Under the pieces are notes generated by a model. That model was not told where the DNA came from, ran no database searches, and saw nothing but the letters and a program-made list of their open reading frames with translations. 12,261 nt of DNA, from the NCBI GenBank assembly GCA_002407935.1, contig DHPU01000073.1, positions 18,445-30,705 on the forward strand, read 5' to 3'. Of the stretch, positions 7,655-12,261 are shown in pieces. Numbering within the stretch: position 1 is the first letter of the stretch; the number at the start of each line of letters is the position of its first letter. A program made the translations under genes and the position numbers. This DNA is from Peptococcaceae bacterium UBA5356 (GTDB lineage: Bacteria > Bacillota > Peptococcia > DRI-13 > DTU073).

Positions 7655-8788
7655 ATGAGGAAACTTGAAGGGGGTAAAATATCCTGTTTCCAGCTGGCTT
7701 TATTAATTGTGGGCTGTTATTTAGGGGCTAATCTGATTCTTAATCCCGGGCAGTTGATTGGACGTGATGCTTGGCTGGCAGTTTTAGCGGGATTGGGGGA
7801 GGGGCTGTTTTTTGTCGGGGTCGTTTTAACCCTGGCGGCAAGATTTAAGGGTCAGACGTTAATACAAATAAATGATTTAATTTTTGGCCCTTATTTAGGG
7901 AAAGTAATTTCTTTGGTTTATCTCTGGTACTTTTTACATTTGGCTAGTCTGGTACTGAGAAGTTTTGGGGATTTTTTTGTTGCTACGATTTATCCGGAAA
8001 CGCCCATCCTTGTTTTTATTATCATGCTCGTTTTAGTTTGTGCCTCGGCTGTACGCAATGGACTGGAAGTACTGGTGAGATGCAGTATGATTTTGGTGCC
8101 GTTAGCCTTATTGGAGATTATTTTTGATACCGCTTTATTGTTAAAGGATATGGATTTTGCCAACTTTTTACCGGTGCTAGATGTTCCCTGGCAAGAGTTT
8201 TTGAAGGTTAGCAATGGTGTGGCGGCGTTTCCTTTTGGAGAAGCAATTGTTTTTCTGCTGATTCTACCTTTTACCACCGATCAAAAAAAAATTGGGACGA
8301 CGGTGATTATGGCGGTAATCGTGGTGGGCTTATTTTTAGCTCTAGTTGTGGCAAGAAATACAGCTGTGTTGGGTGCCGCGGCTACGATCCAAACATATCC
8401 ATCCTTTCCGGCCATCAGATTAATTAATATAGCCAAAATCCTGACCAGGTTGGAAATTATTATTGCGGTTAATTTATTAACGATGGGCTTTATCAAAGTC
8501 AGTTTTTTTTACTATAGCACTGTTTTAGGGTTAGCCCAGCTTTTGCAGCTGCGTTCTTATCTACCTTTGGTTTTGCCGCTGGGAGCAATTTTAGTTAGTT
8601 TAAGTATTTTACAGTTTGAGAGTAATATCGAGAATATCAGGTTTGCCTTTCAAATTTATCCTTATTATGCTCCGTTTTTTCAATTAGGACTTCCGCTCTT
8701 GTCGTTGATTATTGCGGTAATCAAGGGTTTACCTAAGAAAAGGAAAGAGAACGGGGGAAAGGAAGAAATAGGAGAGGGCGTTGGATAA
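7655..8788 (+). CDS. gerAB: Spore germination receptor B subunit, permease-like (GerB family)
   Basis: This is the B subunit of the germinant receptor, a polytopic membrane protein related to amino-acid/polyamine/organocation transporters. It is thought to bind the nutrient germinant. The 377 residues hold about 10 hydrophobic segments, with family-typical N-terminal residues KISCFQLALLIVG (8-20) and a charged C-terminal tail (KKRKENGGKEE). The ATG lies one base after the C-gene stop with no good ribosome site, so translation is probably coupled to the C gene. The purine-rich run AAGGGGG just inside the gene is not followed by an in-frame start, and the alignment of the first helix supports the ATG at 7655. 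The stop overlaps the next start by one base (TAATG at 8786-8790). Confidence 0.95.
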   Translation: MRKLEGGKISCFQLALLIVGCYLGANLILNPGQLIGRDAWLAVLAGLGEGLFFVGVVLTLAARFKGQTLIQINDLIFGPYLGKVISLVYLWYFLHLASLVLRSFGDFFVATIYPETPILVFIIMLVLVCASAVRNGLEVLVRCSMILVPLALLEIIFDTALLLKDMDFANFLPVLDVPWQEFLKVSNGVAAFPFGEAIVFLLILPFTTDQKKIGTTVIMAVIVVGLFLALVVARNTAVLGAAATIQTYPSFPAIRLINIAKILTRLEIIIAVNLLTMGFIKVSFFYYSTVLGLAQLLQLRSYLPLVLPLGAILVSLSILQFESNIENIRFAFQIYPYYAPFFQLGLPLLSLIIAVIKGLPKKRKENGGKEEIGEGVG

Positions 8789-9009
8789 TGCGGATTGTTT
8801 TATTAATTCTTGCCTTCCTGGGCATAATTTTATTTGAGGTTCCCGGATTGATCCAAAAAAAGTATGGGCGTGAATTAGTGGCGTTCTCTGCTTTTCTTTT
8901 GTTTGCTTTTGTTGTCAGCCTTTTGCAGGTACTGGATGTTAAATTACCTAATCCCAATGCCGGAATAGAGCAGCTTATTAAAGGTGTGCTGGCCTTTTTT
9001 CATAAATAG
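8788..9009 (+). CDS. Small two-helix membrane protein, candidate germination receptor D subunit
   Basis: This is a 73-residue protein with two hydrophobic helices (about 3-17 and 30-48) and a short polar C-terminus (NPNAGIEQLIKG). It starts within the stop codon of the B gene (TAATG), with AGGAGAGGG at 8770-8778 as ribosome site, so it is firmly part of the germination operon. Small proteins of about 75 residues with two membrane helices, called D subunits, are known beside some Bacillus germination receptor operons and modulate receptor output. Size, topology and position match that type; I cannot confirm homology by eye. If it is not a D subunit it is an uncharacterised operon member of the inner spore membrane. 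Confidence 0.8.
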   Translation: MRIVLLILAFLGIILFEVPGLIQKKYGRELVAFSAFLLFAFVVSLLQVLDVKLPNPNAGIEQLIKGVLAFFHK

Positions 9010-9021
9010 GGTTCTTAGATG

Positions 9022-9030
9022 TGATATAAT
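9022..9030 (+). promoter_or_regulatory. Extended -10 promoter of rnr
   Basis: TGATATAAT is a perfect extended -10 element, identical to the one before secG, with no good -35 at the usual distance. Transcription would start near 9037, about 43 nt ahead of the proposed rnr start. It lies immediately after the last germination gene, with no terminator between, so rnr may also receive read-through from the operon. Confidence 0.55.
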
Positions 9031-9067
9031 CAATTTTAGGTGCGAGAAGAAGGAAATAATGAGGAAA

Positions 9068-9073
9068 AAGGAG
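9068..9073 (+). promoter_or_regulatory. Ribosome binding site that decides the rnr start
   Basis: AAGGAG lies 6 nt before the ATG at 9080. The longer frame opening at 8984 would begin inside the preceding gene and upstream of the likely promoter. An ATG at 9059 (AAGGA at 9050-9054) is a weaker alternative that would add seven residues. Confidence 0.75.
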
Positions 9074-9079
9074 TGTTTT

Positions 9080-11260
9080 ATGATTACGAAAGAAGAATTA
9101 TTGGAGTATATGTGGCATAATTCTTATAAGCCGATGATGGCGGAAGAACTTAGGGAATGGCTGGCTAAGAAGGATTTGCTGATTAAAGATCAGGAGGCTT
9201 TTACGGCTTTATTAAAGGAAATGGAGCAAGAAGGCAAAATAGTACGAAATCGCAAAGGACGCTATGGTTTACCGCAAAAGATGAATTTGGTGGTGGGACG
9301 TTTGCAGGGGAGCCCCAAGGGTTTTGCCTTTTTAATCCCTGATGATGTGCAGGAACAGGATGTTTATGTCAGTAATGAGAATCTGAATGGAGCGATGCAC
9401 AATGATCGGGTTATTTTACGTTTGTATCGCCATTTAGAGGATGGGCGGAAACGGGAAGGTGAAGTTATTCGGATTTTGCAACGGGCTAATAAGCAGGTAG
9501 TGGGGACATATGCAAGCAGTCGCCATTTTGGATTTGTCATACCTGATGATAAACGTCTGGGGTGTGATATTTTTATTCCCCAAAACGAAACAGGCGGGGC
9601 CCGGGCGGGTGATAAAGTAGTTATCGAGATAACCGGTTGGGCGGAACCGCGCCGTAATCCAGAGGGAAGGGTGCTGGAGGTGCTGGGAAATAAGGATCAG
9701 CCGGGAATAGATATACTTTCGATTGTGCGTAAGTACCAGCTGCCGGAGGCTTTTTCTCCGGAAGTGCTGGAGGAAGCGGAGCGAATTCCGGCCACTGTTT
9801 CTTCGGAAGAAATTCGTAACCGCCGTGATTTACGGGACTTGCTGATGGTAACGATAGATGGGGAAGAGGCTAAGGATTTAGATGATGCTGTTTCTTTGGA
9901 GCTGCTGCCTAATGGGCATTATTCTTTAGGAGTACATATCGCTGATGTAGGCTATTATGTAAGGGAAGGCAGTCTTTTAGATGAGGAAGCCTTGAAAAGG
10001 GCGACCAGTGTTTATTTGGTAGATCGGGTAATTCCTATGCTGCCGCCTCAGCTTTCTAATGGGATTTGCAGCCTTAATGCCGGAGAGGATAGGCTGGCGA
10101 TGTCCTGTTTGATGGAGATAGATGCCGAAGGGGAAGTTGTTAAGCATGAAATTGTACCTGCGGTTATTAAGGTCAAAGAGCGGATGAGTTATACCGCAGT
10201 TCGGAAAATCCTGGAGGAACAGGAACAGAATCAGGAGTTGTTAAAATGTTATCGTACTTATGTACCGACCTTTGAGTTAATGCGGGAGCTTTGTCTTTTG
10301 TTGCGGGAGAAACGGTTACGGCGTGGGGCGATTGATTTTGCTTTTCCGGAAAGCCAAGTGCTGCTTGATGAAAAAGGGAAACCGATAGAGATTGTGCAGC
10401 GGGAGCGCTCCGTGGCGGAGATGATGATTGAGGAATTTATGATTGCCGCTAATGAGACGGTGGCGGAGGATTATTTCTGGCGAGAGGCCCCTTTTCTTTA
10501 CAGGGTACATGAAAAGCCGGATCAGGATGATCTGGCAGAACTGAACGAGTTCTTAGGCATTTTCGGTTATTATATTAAGAGCAATCGGAAAGGGGAGGTA
10601 AGTCCGCACGCTTTTCAACAGATTGTGGAGAGAGTGAAGGGTCGGCCGGAGGAGAAAACAATTGCCATGGTGTTGCTTAGATCCATGAAACATGCCCGTT
10701 ATGCGGCCGAAGCAATTGGGCATTTTGGGCTGGCGGCAAAATATTATTCGCATTTTACGGCTCCGATCAGGAGATATCCGGATTTAGCGATTCACCGGAT
10801 TATACGGGAATGGCAGGTGGGGGAGCCCGCGGCGAAGAGACGTAAAAAATTAGCGGGCCTGATGGAGGAATACGCGGAACAATCCTCGCTCCGGGAGAGA
10901 GTAGCGGAGGATGCGGAACGTGAATCGGTAGATTTGAAAAAAGTGGAGTATATGCAAGACTTTGTGGGACAGGTTTTCACCGGAATCATCAGCGGAGTGA
11001 CTTCTTTCGGGTTTTTTGTGGAGCTTCCCAATACGGTGGAGGGATTGGTACATGTTTCGACCCTAACGGATGACTATTATCAGTATGTGGAGAAACAACT
11101 GATGTTGGTAGGGGAACACACTAATAAGATTTACCGGATCGGGGATACGGTGAAGGTATTATTGGTGCGGGTCAATGTGGAAGAGCGTAATATAGATTTT
11201 GAGATAGCCCCTGAGGAAAAGCCGCAAAAAGGGCACAAGCGAAAGCAGAATAACCATTAA
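9080..11260 (+). CDS. rnr: Ribonuclease R
   Basis: RNase R is a processive 3'-5' exoribonuclease of the RNase II/RNB family. It degrades structured RNAs and works with tmRNA-SmpB on defective mRNAs. From the chosen start the protein has 726 residues: an N-terminal helix-turn-helix-like region (about 1-70), cold-shock-type OB domains (about 70-230), the RNB catalytic domain (about 245-575), an S1 domain (630-707) and a short basic tail. Catalytic acids fit the family spacing: D260 in TIDGEEAKDLDD, then D266, D268 and D269. HFTAPIRRYPDL (558-569) supplies the conserved C-terminal part of the active site. In most Firmicutes smpB follows rnr; here a toxin-antitoxin pair follows, and smpB is not in the window. 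I see no convincing terminator directly after the stop. Confidence 0.97.
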   Translation: MITKEELLEYMWHNSYKPMMAEELREWLAKKDLLIKDQEAFTALLKEMEQEGKIVRNRKGRYGLPQKMNLVVGRLQGSPKGFAFLIPDDVQEQDVYVSNENLNGAMHNDRVILRLYRHLEDGRKREGEVIRILQRANKQVVGTYASSRHFGFVIPDDKRLGCDIFIPQNETGGARAGDKVVIEITGWAEPRRNPEGRVLEVLGNKDQPGIDILSIVRKYQLPEAFSPEVLEEAERIPATVSSEEIRNRRDLRDLLMVTIDGEEAKDLDDAVSLELLPNGHYSLGVHIADVGYYVREGSLLDEEALKRATSVYLVDRVIPMLPPQLSNGICSLNAGEDRLAMSCLMEIDAEGEVVKHEIVPAVIKVKERMSYTAVRKILEEQEQNQELLKCYRTYVPTFELMRELCLLLREKRLRRGAIDFAFPESQVLLDEKGKPIEIVQRERSVAEMMIEEFMIAANETVAEDYFWREAPFLYRVHEKPDQDDLAELNEFLGIFGYYIKSNRKGEVSPHAFQQIVERVKGRPEEKTIAMVLLRSMKHARYAAEAIGHFGLAAKYYSHFTAPIRRYPDLAIHRIIREWQVGEPAAKRRKKLAGLMEEYAEQSSLRERVAEDAERESVDLKKVEYMQDFVGQVFTGIISGVTSFGFFVELPNTVEGLVHVSTLTDDYYQYVEKQLMLVGEHTNKIYRIGDTVKVLLVRVNVEERNIDFEIAPEEKPQKGHKRKQNNH

Positions 11261-11317
11261 TGGCCATATAATGGGCACACCGTGAAGAACACATATTTAT
11301 TTAATGTTAATAAAAGG

Positions 11318-11355
11318 TATTTAAAGTAATCTATCGAAATTCTATTTAAGTAATC
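11318..11355. repeat. Direct repeat in the leader of the toxin-antitoxin operon
   Basis: TATTTAAAGTAATC (11318-11331) recurs as TATTTAAGTAATC (11343-11355), differing by one A. The copies start 25 nt apart, about two and a half helical turns. They lie 27-64 nt ahead of the mntA start and overlap the region where the promoter should be (a weak TTTAAA, 17 nt, TATTTA can be drawn across them). They could be an operator for autoregulation, but no DNA-binding domain is evident in either gene product. Confidence 0.4.
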
Positions 11356-11381
11356 ATGTTTACCGAAATGATGGTGATACA

Positions 11382-11777
11382 ATGGATATTGAATTAATTA
11401 AGAATGTTCTTATAGAGAAAACCTCAGCATTTATTATTATTCTTTTTGGTTCTGCTGCTGAGGAAAGGCTGAGGGATGACAGCGATATTGATTTAGCTTT
11501 CTTATCGGAAAAAAGCCTAAGTGAATATGAAGTATTTATCATTGCCCAAGAATTGGCTAATGAATTGGGGAGGGATGTGGATCTGATAGACTTGAGGAAA
11601 GCTTCTACAGTTTTTAAAGCGAATATTTTAGGAACAGGTAAAATTATCTATTCGTCTGATGAAAATAGAAAACATGAGTTCCAAATAAATACATTCAAAG
11701 ATTATGCTTTACTCAACGAGGAGAGAAAAGAGATCTTGGATAGAACCATGGAAAGGGGCAGTATATATGAAAAGTGA
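11382..11777 (+). CDS. mntA: MNT-domain antitoxin, minimal nucleotidyltransferase
   Basis: This is the antitoxin of a HEPN/MNT type toxin-antitoxin module. In characterised pairs MntA transfers AMP groups onto a tyrosine of the HEPN toxin and so silences it. The 131-residue product has the nucleotidyltransferase signature GS-X10-DXD: G23-S24, then D35-I36-D37 in SDIDLAF, and a further acidic strand DVDLID (65-70) that can supply the third catalytic Asp. The sequence after GS is AAEERL rather than the frequent RARG, but the spacing is exact. The start has only a weak GGTGAT ahead. The last 11 bp overlap hepT, so the two are translationally linked. The region from 11261 on is visibly AT-richer than rnr, consistent with horizontal gain. 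Confidence 0.9.
   Translation: MDIELIKNVLIEKTSAFIIILFGSAAEERLRDDSDIDLAFLSEKSLSEYEVFIIAQELANELGRDVDLIDLRKASTVFKANILGTGKIIYSSDENRKHEFQINTFKDYALLNEERKEILDRTMERGSIYEK
11752..11758 (+). promoter_or_regulatory. Ribosome binding site that decides the hepT start
   Basis: AAAGGGG inside the end of mntA lies 8 nt before the ATG at 11767. The longer frame from 11704 would overlap mntA by 74 bp, and its extra N-terminal residues do not resemble a HEPN protein. Confidence 0.7.
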
Positions 11778-12174
11778 TGTAATATTGAATAAGGTTGCCA
11801 TAATTGAAAGATGTATAAAACGAATAAATGAAGAATATGAAGGAAATCCAGAGAACCTTACTAATTTTACAAAACAAGATTCAATTATTTTAAACATACA
11901 AAGAGCAGTGGAAGCAAGTATCGATTTGGCGATGTATCTTGTTGCAGAAAAAGCATTAGGAATTCCACAAAACAGCAGGGATGCCTTTGAATTGCTTTAT
12001 GATAACGGCTATATTACAAATGACTTAAGCAGTCGCCTTAAAGCTATGGTTGGATTCAGAAATATTGCTGTTCATGACTACCAGACGATAAATTTAAGCA
12101 TTGTACAAAAAGTAATAGAGATTCACCTAAATGAGATTAAAGAATTTGCTGCGTATATATTAAAAGCAGATTAG
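11767..12174 (+). CDS. hepT: HEPN-domain toxin, RNase
   Basis: This is the toxin of the pair, a small all-helical HEPN ribonuclease. The 135-residue product carries the full active motif RX4HXY as RNIAVHDY: R98, H103 and Y105. In studied HepT proteins Arg and His cut RNA, and the Tyr is the site AMPylated by MntA. All three are present, so both toxicity and neutralisation look intact. Upstream helices (about 5-20, 38-66, 71-96) fit the four-helix HEPN bundle, and homologues act as dimers. The start overlaps the mntA stop by 11 bp. Target RNA cannot be read from sequence; tRNA and mRNA cleavage have both been reported for relatives. Confidence 0.9.
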   Translation: MKSDVILNKVAIIERCIKRINEEYEGNPENLTNFTKQDSIILNIQRAVEASIDLAMYLVAEKALGIPQNSRDAFELLYDNGYITNDLSSRLKAMVGFRNIAVHDYQTINLSIVQKVIEIHLNEIKEFAAYILKAD

Positions 12175-12199
12175 GAACGGAATTTTTGCATCGGAAAAG

Positions 12200-12227
12200 T
12201 TGAAAAAATGAAACAAATCATTATAAA
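12200..12227 (+). promoter_or_regulatory. Promoter-like sequence facing out of the window
   Basis: TTGAAA (12200-12205) is followed after 16 nt by TATAAA (12222-12227) in AT-rich DNA behind hepT. It could drive the next gene, possibly smpB if the usual order resumes. No start codon with a ribosome site is visible before the window ends. Confidence 0.4.
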
Positions 12228-12261
12228 ATAACTCTTCAATTAAGAATAAACAAGAAAAGAA

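Noticed and set aside
8984..9079. Longer N-terminus for RNase R from ATG 8984
   Set aside because: It would overlap the small membrane protein gene and start upstream of the likely promoter. The extra residues do not look like RNase R, and the ATG at 9080 has a better-placed ribosome site.
11260..11278. Terminator after rnr around TGGCCATATAATGGGCA
   Set aside because: The arms are only six bases with a mismatch and no T-run follows.
11375..11383. Extended -10 TGATACAAT at the mntA start
   Set aside because: It overlaps the start codon, so a transcript from it would lack the mntA start. It is probably fortuitous.
11704..11766. Longer N-terminus for HepT from ATG 11704
   Set aside because: It would overlap mntA by 74 bp. 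The ATG at 11767 has AAAGGGG at the right distance and gives a normal HEPN length.

Overview
The window reads as a chromosomal segment of an endospore-forming, probably anaerobic Firmicute of the Clostridia type (Peptococcaceae-like or a relative; this is inferred, since no taxonomic marker gene is present). Three things point this way: a GerA-type spore germination receptor operon, a membrane pyrophosphatase with the signature of K+-dependent Na+-pumping enzymes, and a secG ... rnr order that normally continues to smpB/ssrA in Firmicutes. Start sites carry strong AGGAGG-type ribosome binding sites. All genes are on the + strand.

Layout. 1-145 is a GC-rich, inverted-repeat-containing stretch that I cannot identify (structured RNA or the tail of an upstream unit). 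An extended -10 promoter follows, then secG (Sec translocon subunit) and hppA (ion-pumping pyrophosphatase), closed by a textbook terminator at 2587-2626. Next comes a free-standing, AT-rich gene with its own promoter for a 659-residue dynamin-like GTPase. Then a compact germination operon: A subunit, C subunit (lipoprotein), B subunit (permease-like) and a 73-residue two-helix protein that matches the small 'D subunit' type. The last genes are 1 nt apart or overlap by 1 nt. rnr (RNase R) follows from its own extended -10 promoter. The right end holds an AT-rich two-gene mntA-hepT (MNT/HEPN) toxin-antitoxin module, 11-bp overlapping, with intact motifs (GS-X10-DXD in the antitoxin, RX4HXY in the toxin). 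A promoter-like sequence follows it, facing out of the window.

How it fits together. The core framework (secG, hppA, rnr) serves secretion, energy coupling and RNA decay. The germination operon makes a complete inner-spore-membrane nutrient receptor. The dynamin gene and the HEPN/MNT pair look like separately acquired accessory units: both are visibly more AT-rich than their neighbours and sit in gaps of the conserved framework. The most interesting unexplained points are a perfect 13-bp terminator-like inverted repeat inside codons 21-36 of the germination A gene, the solitary dynamin-like GTPase, a direct repeat in the leader of the toxin-antitoxin pair, and the unidentified structured stretch at the left edge.
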